A stretch of 16,985 bases of DNA. Origin: an uncultured Eubacteriales bacterium. GTDB taxonomy: Bacteria > Bacillota > Clostridia > Oscillospirales > Acutalibacteraceae. Shown here piece after piece: positions 6,818-16,174 of the stretch. The stretch is taken from assembly GCA_948762645.1 (NCBI GenBank), contig CAQBRY010000035.1, positions 1 through 16,985 on the forward strand, in the 5' to 3' direction. A model generated the notes under the pieces. The model was not told the DNA's origin, searched no databases, and saw only the letters and a program-made list of their open reading frames with translations. Both the position numbers and the translations under genes were made by a program. Within the stretch, counting starts at the first letter, position 1, and every line of letters starts with the position of its first letter.

Positions 6818-7306
6818 TTATATCACAACAACTACATTTAAACCATTATTTAATGATACTTTCATAGCTAAAATAGAAGTTCCATTGCTTGAATAATCTG
6901 GACGTTGATTTCCCGGTGTTAAAAATTGATCTATCAATTCTATAGTATATTCCCTATTTAACGGGCAAGGTATACGAACTATTTCTGAAAAATTAGCAAT
7001 GTTGCTCAAATCAATATTAACACCTCTAAGTCGAGCTATCTGAGCAAATGTACGTGTGCGATCCTCGAAAGGTAATCTATTAAATAAATTTAACATTTTT
7101 GTACGCCAAATTTCAACCGGATTTACACTTTGTCTTAAAAGTCCTGATATACACAATAACATGTATTCTCCATTTAATCTAAATATTTGATTTCTTATTT
7201 GGATCACCTCATCAGGCGGAACAGCCATTACTGAATTATTAAATCCAATTCTGCACATTCCTAATAAGGAAATAGCTAATGCTGCAGATAAAAACTTTTT
7301 ATTCAT
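6818..7306 (-). CDS. Secreted protein of unknown function
   Basis: A 162-residue protein with a clear Sec signal peptide: MNKKFLSAALAISLLGM followed by a polar stretch, with predicted cleavage after VMA (about residue 28). The mature part of about 134 residues is helical at first (EVIQIRNQIFRLNGEYMLL, VEIWRTKMLNLFNRLP) and ends with a hydrophobic strand-like segment (LNNGLNVVVVI). It holds two Cys that might be paired. I do not recognise the family. SD AGGAG (7314-7318) is seven bases before ATG 7306, and it has its own promoter. It is convergent with the nucleotide translocase and shares its terminator, so a host-directed role is possible but unproven. Confidence 0.75.
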   Translation of the reverse strand: MNKKFLSAALAISLLGMCRIGFNNSVMAVPPDEVIQIRNQIFRLNGEYMLLCISGLLRQSVNPVEIWRTKMLNLFNRLPFEDRTRTFAQIARLRGVNIDLSNIANFSEIVRIPCPLNREYTIELIDQFLTPGNQRPDYSSNGTSILAMKVSLNNGLNVVVVI

Positions 7307-7349
7307 GTTTATACTCCTATATCACTGATTTTTATAAATAATATTAATT

Positions 7350-7377
7350 AATATATTAAAACAAACTAACAAGTCAA
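7350..7377 (-). promoter_or_regulatory. Promoter of the secreted-protein gene
   Basis: On the minus strand, TTGACT (7372-7377) and TATATT (7350-7355) are separated by 16 bases, about 44 bases upstream of the start codon. This indicates the gene is transcribed independently of the glnS operon that ends at 7473, although no convincing terminator was found between them. Confidence 0.55.
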
Positions 7378-7472
7378 TACAATTTATATAATACTAGATA
7401 AATATATAAAATAAATTAAAATGGAAGCAAATTATATACTCTTTTTCTAAAACAAATATATTAAATCCTCAA

Positions 7473-9167
7473 CTATTTTTTATGCAATCCTTTAAATCCA
7501 TCTTTTAAAAGTACAGATCTATTAAAAATTAATTTTTCCTTTGTACTATCCTTATCTAAACAAAAATACCCTGTTCTCATAAACTGATAAGGCTCCAATA
7601 CCTTAGCATCCCTTAAAGTACTTTCAAACTTACATCCCTTAAGAATCTCTAAAGAATTAGGATTAATATTATTTATAAAATCCTCTTCTTCTACTTCGGG
7701 GTTTGGCGATAAGAATAGATTTTCGTAAAGCCTTACTTCACCATCTAAACAGTTCTTTGAGTCTACCCAATGGATCGTACCTCTTATTTTTCTTCCGTCC
7801 GAAGCTATTCCTCCTCGGCTATCCTTATCATATTCCGCATAAACTTCTATTATTTCGCCTGATTCATCCTTTTTACATCCCGTACATTTAACTATATATG
7901 TGGATTTCAGTCTTACTTCGCCTCCGGGAAAAAGTCTAAAATATCCTTTTACAGGACTTTCCATAAAATCTGTTTTTTCAATATATAATTCTCTTGAAAA
8001 TGTGATTTTTCTCTTTCCTTTGGTCTCGTCATTAGGATTATTTTCTATTTCAAATTCTTCTACTTTATCTTCAGGATAGTTAGTTATAATGAGTTTTAAT
8101 GGCTTTAGGACTGCCATAGCTCTATTAGCTTTTATATTAAGGTCTTCCCGCAAACAATGCTCTAGAAAACTATAATCTACCGTACTTATGACTTTGGATA
8201 CTCCTATTCTATCACAAAAATTACGTATAGACTGCGGTGTATATCCACGTCTTCTAAGACCACTTATAGTTGGCATCCTCGGATCGTCCCAACCTGACAC
8301 AATTCCATTTTCAACAAGTTTTCTAAGTTTCCTCTTACTCATAACGGTATAGTTTATACCAAGTCTTGCAAATTCTATTTGTCTTGGTTTACATTCGCAA
8401 TCAATCTTATTAACTACCCAATCATATAGAGGACGATGATCTTCAAATTCTAAAGAACAAAGAGAATGTGTTATTCCTTCAAGTGCATCTTCTATTGGAT
8501 GAGCATAGTCATACATTGGATATATACACCACTTATTACCTGCTTTATGATGATAAGCTCTATTTATTCTATAAAGTACAGGGTCTCTCATATTAAAATT
8601 TCCGGAAGATAAATCAATCTTGGCTCTAAGGGTCATGCTTCCGTCTTGGAATTCCCCATCTCTCATACGTCTAAACAAGTCTAAATTTTCTTCTATTGGT
8701 CTATCTCTATAAGGACTAACAGCAGATTTTTTTAAATCACCTCTATTATACCTTACCTCTTGAGCTGATAAACTACAAACATATGCTAAGCCTTTTTTTA
8801 TAAGGCAAACAGCAAATTCATACATCTTTTCAAAATAATCCGACGCATAATAAAATCTATTCTTCCAATCAAATCCAAGCCATTTTATATCCTCTTTTAT
8901 GGACTCTACATAAACTGTGTCTTCCTTAGTAGGGTTCGTATCATCCATTCTTAAATTACAAAGCCCATTAAATTTCTTTGCCATACCAAAATCTATACAT
9001 ATCGCTTTTGCATGACCTATATGAAGGTATCCGTTCGGTTCGGGAGGAAATCTTGTATGTACCGTTTTCCCATAGAACCTTCCTCCTTCTGAAATGTCAT
9101 CTTTAATATAATCGTATATAAAATTACTGCTTTCACTACTATCATCACAAATAATATTTTCTTCCAT
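7473..9167 (-). CDS. glnS: Glutaminyl-tRNA synthetase
   Basis: Class Ib aminoacyl-tRNA synthetase of 564 residues, close to the 554 of E. coli GlnRS, charging tRNA-Gln directly in the cytosol. Seen: PPEPNGYLHIGHAKAI with HIGH at 49-52, the KMSKS equivalent VMSKRKLRKLV (MSKRK 276-280), the WDDPRMPT GlnRS signature and a complete anticodon-binding C-terminal half. I chose ATG 9167, which has SD AAGGAG nine bases before it inside the end of gltX. An in-frame ATG 24 bases further upstream has no good SD and would overlap gltX. One base separates it from the gltX stop, so translation is probably coupled. GlnRS means tRNA-Gln need not be made by the GatCAB transamidation route usual in Bacillota; some clostridia are similar. 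Confidence 0.96.
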   Translation of the reverse strand: MEENIICDDSSESSNFIYDYIKDDISEGGRFYGKTVHTRFPPEPNGYLHIGHAKAICIDFGMAKKFNGLCNLRMDDTNPTKEDTVYVESIKEDIKWLGFDWKNRFYYASDYFEKMYEFAVCLIKKGLAYVCSLSAQEVRYNRGDLKKSAVSPYRDRPIEENLDLFRRMRDGEFQDGSMTLRAKIDLSSGNFNMRDPVLYRINRAYHHKAGNKWCIYPMYDYAHPIEDALEGITHSLCSLEFEDHRPLYDWVVNKIDCECKPRQIEFARLGINYTVMSKRKLRKLVENGIVSGWDDPRMPTISGLRRRGYTPQSIRNFCDRIGVSKVISTVDYSFLEHCLREDLNIKANRAMAVLKPLKLIITNYPEDKVEEFEIENNPNDETKGKRKITFSRELYIEKTDFMESPVKGYFRLFPGGEVRLKSTYIVKCTGCKKDESGEIIEVYAEYDKDSRGGIASDGRKIRGTIHWVDSKNCLDGEVRLYENLFLSPNPEVEEEDFINNINPNSLEILKGCKFESTLRDAKVLEPYQFMRTGYFCLDKDSTKEKLIFNRSVLLKDGFKGLHKK

Positions 9168-9168
9168 A

Positions 9169-10647
9169 TTACCTATCTCCTTCATTTTCAAGCTTATTTA
9201 TACCAAAATCTATTCTATTTATTGATTCATCTTTTCCAAGTATATCAAGTATCTCCACAGCTCCACCCGGCGTTACTAATTTTCCAGATACAGCTATCCT
9301 CACCGGCCACATTAAAGTACCGTTTTTCAGCTTCATCTCCTTAGCCATGTCTATTAGTAAATCATGTATAGACTCATGATTCCAAATATCAAGTTTTAAA
9401 AGTCTTTCTTTTACCTTTTTAAGAACAAAAAGTGAATTTTCTAAATTTGTTTTACTTTTTTTATTTATAAATAAATCTATTTTATATTCAGGAAGCAACT
9501 GAATAAAATCAATCATATCGGGTATCTCGGAAAGCTTGGTAACTCTGTTTCTTATTGTTTTTACAATTTTTAAATAGTCTATATTGCTACTGGAAATAGA
9601 TTTTTTTATATATGGAGTAAACAATTGTAAAAGGTCATCGTCACTTTTTGCTTTTATATATTCCTGATTAAACCAGCTTAATTTATCATAATCAAACACA
9701 GAAGGAGATTTATTTATCCTATCGATAGAAAAATTTTTTATTAAATCTTCAAGAGAAAATATTTCTCTATTATCGTTTGGGCACCACCCAAGCATAGCTA
9801 TATAATTTACAATTGCCTGGGGTAAATATCCGTCGTTTACTAAATCCTCAAAACTTACGCTACCATGTCTTTTTGAAAGCTTGGATAAACTTCCGTCTTC
9901 ATTTTTCCCCATTATTAAAGGCAAATGTATGTATTTCGGTATTTTCCACCCAAATGCTTCATATAAAAGATTATACTTCGGAGTAGAAGACAAATACTCA
10001 CAACCCCTTACAATATGTGTTATCCCCATTAAATAATCATCTACGACATTTGCAAAATTATATGTAGGAAATCCATCAGCTTTTATAAGAATTTGATCTT
10101 GAAGTTCTTTATTTTCAACTGTTATTTCACCGTAAACTTCATCTATAAATTTAGTACTGCCATCTATAGGCATTTTTTGTCTGATAACGTAAGGCTTATT
10201 TGACTTTAACATACTATCTACAAAACTTTTATCTAAACCTCTACAATGTCTATCATATCCACCGTATTCTAAAGAATCTTCAGACTTTTTTAAGTTTTCA
10301 AGCCTTTCCTTATCGCAAAAACAATAATACGCTTTTCCTTCTTCTATAAGCTTCATAGCATATTTTAAATAAATATCTTTTCTTTGACTTTGAATATACG
10401 GTCCAAAATCTCCGCCTATATCTGGTCCCTCATCGTGAATAAGACCTACTTTCTTTAAAGTACTATATATTACGTCCTGGGCTCCCTCCACATATCTACA
10501 CTTATCAGTATCTTCAATTCTAAGTATGAATTTACCGCCCAGTGACTTAGAAATTAAATATTCATAAAGTGCCGTGCGCAAATTACCTATGTGCATAAAT
10601 CCTGTCGGACTTGGAGCATACCTCGTTCTAACAATATTTTTTTCCAT
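9169..10647 (-). CDS. gltX: Glutamyl-tRNA synthetase
   Basis: Class I synthetase of 492 residues, normal length, charging tRNA-Glu. Seen: RYAPSPTGFMHIGNLRTALY (HIGN at 19-22), FILRIEDTD (40-48), FPTYNFANVVDDYLMGITHI near 193-212 and the KMSKS equivalent SKLSKRHG (255-262). ATG 10647 has GAGGTG about 11 bases upstream. It lies 64 bases after vanY and one base before glnS. With a dedicated GlnRS next door this enzyme is presumably discriminating for tRNA-Glu, but that is inferred from context only. Confidence 0.96.
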   Translation of the reverse strand: MEKNIVRTRYAPSPTGFMHIGNLRTALYEYLISKSLGGKFILRIEDTDKCRYVEGAQDVIYSTLKKVGLIHDEGPDIGGDFGPYIQSQRKDIYLKYAMKLIEEGKAYYCFCDKERLENLKKSEDSLEYGGYDRHCRGLDKSFVDSMLKSNKPYVIRQKMPIDGSTKFIDEVYGEITVENKELQDQILIKADGFPTYNFANVVDDYLMGITHIVRGCEYLSSTPKYNLLYEAFGWKIPKYIHLPLIMGKNEDGSLSKLSKRHGSVSFEDLVNDGYLPQAIVNYIAMLGWCPNDNREIFSLEDLIKNFSIDRINKSPSVFDYDKLSWFNQEYIKAKSDDDLLQLFTPYIKKSISSSNIDYLKIVKTIRNRVTKLSEIPDMIDFIQLLPEYKIDLFINKKSKTNLENSLFVLKKVKERLLKLDIWNHESIHDLLIDMAKEMKLKNGTLMWPVRIAVSGKLVTPGGAVEILDILGKDESINRIDFGINKLENEGDR

Positions 10648-10711
10648 AATTTAGTCTACACCTCAACTATTATATTAATCTTGTTTATTTTAATATTTAT
10701 AAAAATACATT

Positions 10712-11641
10712 CTATATATTCTTCATTAAATTTTGAAACACATATTCTTCTAAACTAAGTCCGCTTTCTTTTATAAGCAGAGAATTTTCTACTCCAACAT
10801 ACCTAAAATGCCATGGTTCATATATAACGCCTGTCTTATCCTGCCATTTTTGCTGGTATCTTTCTATAAACCCATACCTATGAGCATTATCCATTAACCA
10901 TTTGTACTCTTTTTTAGTATAAAAATCGTCTTGTACGCCATTAAAATCTACGGCAAGACCTGTATTATGTTCGCTTGTCCTTGGAAGCGCCACAACTGTC
11001 TGGGCTCTTTTTTCTGCTTCTTCATCAGTTATTACGCTTTTATTTTTTTCCCTTGCTACTTGATTATAAAACAATTTTGACTGTAATTCCACACTCCTAT
11101 ATCCTGAAGATATCCATAATATAATATCATCTTTCCTGGCATCAACTATCATCTGCTCTAAATGGTCACAAACATCTGCATCTATCTCTTTACCCCTGCA
11201 AAGTTTCGTATTTACTTTATATTTATCAGATATAGGATTAAATTTATTCGTTATAATAAGCTCTTTTGGACAAACTTCATTCCATTTTGAAAAATCATAG
11301 TTACTGTCCATTTCTTTTTTTATTATCTCTTCTTTATCCTCTTGGCTTGAATTATCCTCTTCTTTACTACTATCGATTTCAAGTTCATGCTTTTCATTCT
11401 CTGTAAGATCGTTTTCAGTTTCCGAAGATATGGTTTTGCTTATTTCACCATAATCAGTACTATCATCCATATTGCGGTTGTCAACGACGTTATAAAAAAG
11501 TGCTATGCCTACAATCAGACATATAAATATCAATACTATTGTCACAGACCACTTCGCAGTAGATTTGAAAGTATTTTTCAACCAATTAATAAATTTGAGT
11601 CTTTTTGCATCCTTCGGGGATAATCTGCGGTACTCTTTCAT
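10712..11641 (-). CDS. vanY: VanY-type D-alanyl-D-alanine carboxypeptidase
   Basis: A 309-residue membrane-anchored M15B peptidase. A basic cytoplasmic N-terminus precedes one membrane span (about 31-51), an acidic Ser/Glu linker (about 57-110), then the catalytic domain. Zinc and active-site motifs are complete: SSGYRS (178-183), SEHNTGLAVD (223-232, His225 and Asp232) and EPWH (275-278, Glu275 and His278). The family trims the terminal D-Ala from wall precursors; most chromosomal members act in wall maturation rather than vancomycin resistance, and no van regulators are seen here. ATG 11641 is preceded by GGAGGTG about 12 bases away. It is 26 bases downstream of the phosphoesterase gene in the same operon. 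Confidence 0.9.
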   Translation of the reverse strand: MKEYRRLSPKDAKRLKFINWLKNTFKSTAKWSVTIVLIFICLIVGIALFYNVVDNRNMDDSTDYGEISKTISSETENDLTENEKHELEIDSSKEEDNSSQEDKEEIIKKEMDSNYDFSKWNEVCPKELIITNKFNPISDKYKVNTKLCRGKEIDADVCDHLEQMIVDARKDDIILWISSGYRSVELQSKLFYNQVAREKNKSVITDEEAEKRAQTVVALPRTSEHNTGLAVDFNGVQDDFYTKKEYKWLMDNAHRYGFIERYQQKWQDKTGVIYEPWHFRYVGVENSLLIKESGLSLEEYVFQNLMKNI

Positions 11642-11667
11642 AATCTTTATTTACACCTCCAAAAAAT

Positions 11668-14600
11668 TCACAGTATCTTATTTTTACTCAATATATAACA
11701 TTTTGCACCGTCTATTAGTAAAATAGGTTTTGTAAAGGCACCTTCTAAATATTGGGATCTCATAAACACTCCGTAATTAGATTTATTTACGTCTAAACAA
11801 AAAGTGTCTTTTAAAGGAAAATTTATCTCGCTTATTATCCTGCTTCCTTCATAAGATTTCATCAAATACTCTTCGTAAGAAAACGAATATAAATATATTC
11901 CTCCATTATCTCCTTTAGAAAATTCATCGGATAAAATCATTTTTAACAAATTCTTACCACAATATTCAATACTTCCTAAGTAAAATATCTTTTTGTCTAT
12001 TATTACAGAGCCATTATGTCCCGGTCTTATTAAAATTTCTGTATTTTCGCCATGTCCGTACACAGATATACCGTCTCTTGCATTTATTGTACCTCCAGTT
12101 ATAATTACCGTTCCGCTTTCACATTCTATTGGTATCGACGCACTTAATTCATTGTCCTGTCCAATAACGCCCCCGTTAATTACTGCCTTCGAACCTTCCA
12201 ATATCTTTATACTTCCCACATAACCCTTATTTATCTTTATACGTCCTTTTACGTTAAATGCATATTTTCCCCCGCTTGTCTCATAGCCACCGTCATTTAC
12301 CACTACGTTCGTATCAAATTTATCTGAATATAAAAATCCCCTCGAAGAATAATTCTGACTTGCACTATTTAAATATACATTTGTGTTTATTCCCCTTATA
12401 AAAATCGAATATCCATTTTTCCCTATACCGTAGGAATTATTGATCGAAACCCTATTATTTACTATCAGATTACAATTATCATAAAGTTCAATTGTATTGA
12501 GGGAAAAGTACGATGAAAAAATACGTCTTGAATTGTCAATACATAATGTATCATCTAATATCAAAGTAGATCCATTCTTTACGACAAAATTTACAAACAA
12601 TAATTTTGCATTTCCTCTGATACATAGGTCCCGATCAATAATGCATTTACTTTTTCGGCCGAAAATATTTTCAAATTTTATTTCTTCGCAATTTGTAATA
12701 ATAGTTTTTATCTTCTTATTCTTTACCGCATTTATAAATTCTTTTCTTGTCTTGACGGTTATAATGTCTCCCCTTAATATCTTCTGGTTACATTTAAGCA
12801 TCTTAGAAAAAAACAAAAGCTTATTATAATTTATAACTTTGACCTTTTCATCATATTCAAGGCTCTTATAATACTTTACCGCCCTTTCGATCCGCTGCTG
12901 AATTAATTCATGCGAATCCTCGGGGATATTATCTATTAGTCTTATTACACCTAAGCTGTCGATACTTTTATAATCCGTAATATTTTTTTCTATTGCAAAC
13001 GCGTCGATAACTTCAGAAGACCGAGTATCTGGACTATACATATATGAAGTATAATAAATAACGTTGTCAGTAACCTCCACGGACGAATAAACAGGTTTAT
13101 TAATATCAATCATTTTTTCAATCGGTATGTTAATATATCTGTTTTGCTTATAGTTTTTAACTCCTGACGTACTTGGAACTATAAATAACGTACCATTAGG
13201 TTCCAAAAATGTATCGTAATTTACTTTCCCCCTTAAAATTTTTTTCCTTCTGCATTTACACTTCTCATTTTTCACTAAAACAGGCGTCCTTACGTAAACA
13301 TGATCATGTCCGCCTATAACAAGATCGATCTCTCCCTCGTATGCAATATTAATAATCTGTTTTCCTGTTTTATATACGTCGGAATCGTTATGATGGGGTC
13401 CATTTGAATAGGGAGATTTATGAGTGACTAATATCTTCCATTTGGTTTGAGCTGTTTTAGCCGTCTTTAATGCCCATTTATACTGGTTTTTATTTAACTT
13501 TCCTTCACTGTCCAGATCATTTGTATCCAAAACTATAAAAGTACAGCTATTATAAACATACGAATAATATATTCCCTTTGAAGATCCTTTTGAAGGTAAA
13601 TCTTCTATATAAAAATGTCTGGAAATTGGGTCTTCTATAAAATTACTGCCGGAAAATTGTCCTCGTTTAGCTTCGTGGTTTCCTATTAACGGTACAACCA
13701 CATTTTGTGCCCACAATTTAGAGTCTAAAAGAAAATTCCAGTAATTTTCATTATTTCCGTCATCAACGAAATCTCCTAAATGTAAAACAAAATCAGAATT
13801 TAATACTTTATTCGTTGCCTCTTTAAATACCTCTATAAAAATATCATAGTCATATTTTGTCATTCCCTGCGAGTCCGCTAAAACAATAAATTTGAAGTCC
13901 TCGTCGCTGCACCCTGTACTAAGATTATACGTCTGTCCAATAGCAGTACCGTTTTTATCACAAATCCTATAGTAATATTTAGTCCCCTGACATAAATTCT
14001 CTATCATAGCAGAATATTGATACATCAGCTCTTCACTATAAGTAGAAACTATCCCTAAACTTAATATCGGCTTAGGCACAGATACAGGTATACAAACACT
14101 TTCTACTTTTAAAGAATTTTTAAAGTCTTTGTCACTGCTATACTCTATAAATCTATAATCAGGATACCCTTTTGTATACCACCTGAAACTCCTTTGAGTA
14201 AAAGGATCTTTTCCAAACGTCATTGTAAGATTGATAACACTGTCCTGAGACCTGGCGTTAATGACATTGTCTTTATTAATGATATCTTTTTCCTTTTTTG
14301 ACACCTCACTTAATACATCACTAATCAAATTTCCTAAAACTTCACCCATGCCCCTTAAAAAACTCGGACTTACATAGTTTTTTGCAAAACCTGAAACAAG
14401 CGTATTTATATTTATATCCAGTATCTTTAGTAATTTAGAAATTTGGCCTTTATTTGTCTTTCTATTTAAGAGAGTCCTTAAAAGTACAGAATCAAACGTA
14501 ACTTTAAAATTGAAAAAAATATTTTCACTAATATTTGACAATATACTAGAAATATAATTTATAAACGACTCTATCCACTGCTCTATAAACTCTGCCTTTT

Positions 14601-15180
14601 CAAGATTATAAAGTGCGGGCTCAATCCACTGAGGTATGTCATCTATTACTTTGTAATGGTTAAGAAGTATTAAAAGAACCAGATCATAAAGCGTTTTCTC
14701 TTCTGACGTTTCCGGTTTATATATTCCCGTATCGGACAAATCTATAATTATATTATCAATTTTATTTATTATATACTCTGGATTTTTTATATATTTATCT
14801 TGTATTTGATAGAGCATGTCATTAAAAATATCAAAAATTTGACTATCTGTAATTGTTATCATCTTAATCACAGACCTTATTAGTCCGGCAGGTTCTATAC
14901 GTACTCCGCCTCTTCTATACTGTACGTACACCCTTCCAAGACCTTTACCAAGTTTTATCGATCTTCTTACAGACAAAAAATTCCTGATTTTATTTATTGC
15001 TATATAATCAAGATCACTGCCCGGCATAACTTTCGCTATTACGTCTTTTATGCCATACTCATTTAGTCTTTTAATATACGGTATAATAGAATCAACTACT
15101 ATTTTACTAAGCTTACCGCCCTTATATTTTTCTTCTGGCCTATCAACAAAATTATCTGGGAAACGTTTTTCTCTATTCAC
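11668..15180 (-). CDS. Calcineurin-like metallophosphoesterase with beta-helix C-terminus
   Basis: A 1170-residue protein in four parts. (1) Residues 1-300: helical, no signal peptide, no known domain (RRGGVRIEPAGLIRSV near 90-104). (2) About 310-422: an Fn3-like domain as at the N-terminus of purple acid phosphatases (SFRWYTKG...KYYYRI). (3) About 428-650: the phosphoesterase with all metal motifs, LADSQG (Asp436), LGDFVDDG (467-474), GNHE (500-503), THKSP (His587), GGHDHVYVR (623-631). (4) About 810-1070: Ile/Val/Gly/Asn-rich repeats such as SKAVINGGVIGQ and GTVIITGGTINARDG, resembling a right-handed beta-helix. The hydrolysed substrate is unknown; the family includes phosphomonoesterases, phosphodiesterases and nucleotidases. 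The start is GTG 15180, with AAAGGTG about 13 bases upstream; no ATG is available between it and the previous stop. It lies 36 bases after nfo. The domain set is odd because beta-helix and PAP-like proteins are normally exported. Confidence 0.85.
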   Translation of the reverse strand: MNREKRFPDNFVDRPEEKYKGGKLSKIVVDSIIPYIKRLNEYGIKDVIAKVMPGSDLDYIAINKIRNFLSVRRSIKLGKGLGRVYVQYRRGGVRIEPAGLIRSVIKMITITDSQIFDIFNDMLYQIQDKYIKNPEYIINKIDNIIIDLSDTGIYKPETSEEKTLYDLVLLILLNHYKVIDDIPQWIEPALYNLEKAEFIEQWIESFINYISSILSNISENIFFNFKVTFDSVLLRTLLNRKTNKGQISKLLKILDININTLVSGFAKNYVSPSFLRGMGEVLGNLISDVLSEVSKKEKDIINKDNVINARSQDSVINLTMTFGKDPFTQRSFRWYTKGYPDYRFIEYSSDKDFKNSLKVESVCIPVSVPKPILSLGIVSTYSEELMYQYSAMIENLCQGTKYYYRICDKNGTAIGQTYNLSTGCSDEDFKFIVLADSQGMTKYDYDIFIEVFKEATNKVLNSDFVLHLGDFVDDGNNENYWNFLLDSKLWAQNVVVPLIGNHEAKRGQFSGSNFIEDPISRHFYIEDLPSKGSSKGIYYSYVYNSCTFIVLDTNDLDSEGKLNKNQYKWALKTAKTAQTKWKILVTHKSPYSNGPHHNDSDVYKTGKQIINIAYEGEIDLVIGGHDHVYVRTPVLVKNEKCKCRRKKILRGKVNYDTFLEPNGTLFIVPSTSGVKNYKQNRYINIPIEKMIDINKPVYSSVEVTDNVIYYTSYMYSPDTRSSEVIDAFAIEKNITDYKSIDSLGVIRLIDNIPEDSHELIQQRIERAVKYYKSLEYDEKVKVINYNKLLFFSKMLKCNQKILRGDIITVKTRKEFINAVKNKKIKTIITNCEEIKFENIFGRKSKCIIDRDLCIRGNAKLLFVNFVVKNGSTLILDDTLCIDNSRRIFSSYFSLNTIELYDNCNLIVNNRVSINNSYGIGKNGYSIFIRGINTNVYLNSASQNYSSRGFLYSDKFDTNVVVNDGGYETSGGKYAFNVKGRIKINKGYVGSIKILEGSKAVINGGVIGQDNELSASIPIECESGTVIITGGTINARDGISVYGHGENTEILIRPGHNGSVIIDKKIFYLGSIEYCGKNLLKMILSDEFSKGDNGGIYLYSFSYEEYLMKSYEGSRIISEINFPLKDTFCLDVNKSNYGVFMRSQYLEGAFTKPILLIDGAKCYILSKNKIL

Positions 15181-15216
15181 TAAAAATTTCTCACACCTTT
15201 CCCCTATATCCTTTTA

Positions 15217-16047
15217 CTATTTCCTCATACTTTTAACAAATTTTATTTCTTCTTTGTATCCTATCAGATCTTCGTGGGGCGTTTCAAGCAGAAAAGGTAA
15301 ATGTTTTATCCTGCCGTTATTTACAATCTTTTGAATCGCTTCTTCTCCTATATAACCTTTTCCTATTTTTTCATGTCTGTCCTTCCTGCTTGCACACACA
15401 TTTTTACTGTCATTTAAGTGTATTGCTTTAAGTCTGTCAAGACCTATTACACTGTCAAACTCATCAAGTACTCCGTCAAAATCATTTACAATATCATATC
15501 CGGCATCATGTATATGGCACGTATCTAAGCACACACCAATTTTATCTTTTATGTCGACCCTTTCTATTATTTCTCTAAGCTGCTCAAACTTTCCCCCAAC
15601 CTCACTTCCTTTTCCAGACATAGTCTCTAATAATACTATCGTCGATTGTTCATCACTTATAATTTCATTAAGAGACTGCGATATCATTTCAATTCCTTTT
15701 TCAATTCCTTGTCCTGTATGACTGCCGGGATGAAAATTATAGTAGTTGCCAGGTATATATTCCATACGTTTAATATCGTCTATCATAGTTCTTTTTGTAA
15801 AGTCCCTGACGCTTTCATTTGCTGAACATAAATTAAAAGTATAAGGTGCGTGTGCAACTATCTTTGAAAATTCTTTTTCTTTCGATATTTTGAGAAACTT
15901 CTCTATGTCCTTGGGACCTACTTTTTTAGCTTGTCCTCCCCTTGGATTACGCGTGAAAAATTGAAATGTATTTCCTCCAAGTTCTATTGTCAGATTTGCC
16001 ATACTTTCATATCCGCCGGTTGATGATATATGTCTGCCTATGTTCAT
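15217..16047 (-). CDS. nfo: Endonuclease IV (AP endonuclease)
   Basis: A 276-residue TIM-barrel enzyme (E. coli Nfo is 285) that cuts the DNA backbone 5' to abasic sites in base excision repair. All nine trinuclear-zinc ligands can be placed: His66 (AHAPY), His106 (FHPGSH), Glu141 (LLETMSGKG), Asp175 and His178 (CLDTCHIHDAG), His210 (IHLNDSK), Asp223 and His225 (DRHEKIGKG), Glu255 (LLETP). ATG 16047 follows SD GGAGG by about six bases. It is the first gene of the five-gene minus-strand run and is divergent from the Nif11-like peptide gene. Confidence 0.96.
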   Translation of the reverse strand: MNIGRHISSTGGYESMANLTIELGGNTFQFFTRNPRGGQAKKVGPKDIEKFLKISKEKEFSKIVAHAPYTFNLCSANESVRDFTKRTMIDDIKRMEYIPGNYYNFHPGSHTGQGIEKGIEMISQSLNEIISDEQSTIVLLETMSGKGSEVGGKFEQLREIIERVDIKDKIGVCLDTCHIHDAGYDIVNDFDGVLDEFDSVIGLDRLKAIHLNDSKNVCASRKDRHEKIGKGYIGEEAIQKIVNNGRIKHLPFLLETPHEDLIGYKEEIKFVKSMRK

Positions 16048-16088
16048 TTACTACCTCCATTAAACTTTAATACAAAATATTATATACT

Positions 16089-16117
16089 ATTTTATTGCTG
16101 ACATAATATATTTTCAA
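16089..16117 (-). promoter_or_regulatory. Candidate promoter of the nfo-glnS operon
   Basis: On the minus strand TTGAAA (16112-16117) and TAAAAT (16089-16094) are exactly 17 bases apart, 41 bases upstream of the nfo start. A weaker alternative, TTATGT with TATAAT, overlaps it. The 183-base divergent gap 16048-16230 also carries the promoter of the opposite gene. Confidence 0.5.
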
Positions 16118-16174
16118 ATTAAATAAGTGAATAGACAAAGCTATTATTTATATCGGCGTTTTTTATATATAATA

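Noticed and set aside
7703..7891. Plus-strand frame within glnS
   Set aside because: It lies antisense inside the well-conserved GlnRS coding region, with no SD; the same applies to plus-strand frames inside the vanY, phosphoesterase and nfo genes.
10780..11641. VanY as evidence of glycopeptide resistance
   Set aside because: There are no vanR/S, H, A or X genes nearby and the gene sits in a housekeeping operon; wall maturation is the simpler reading.
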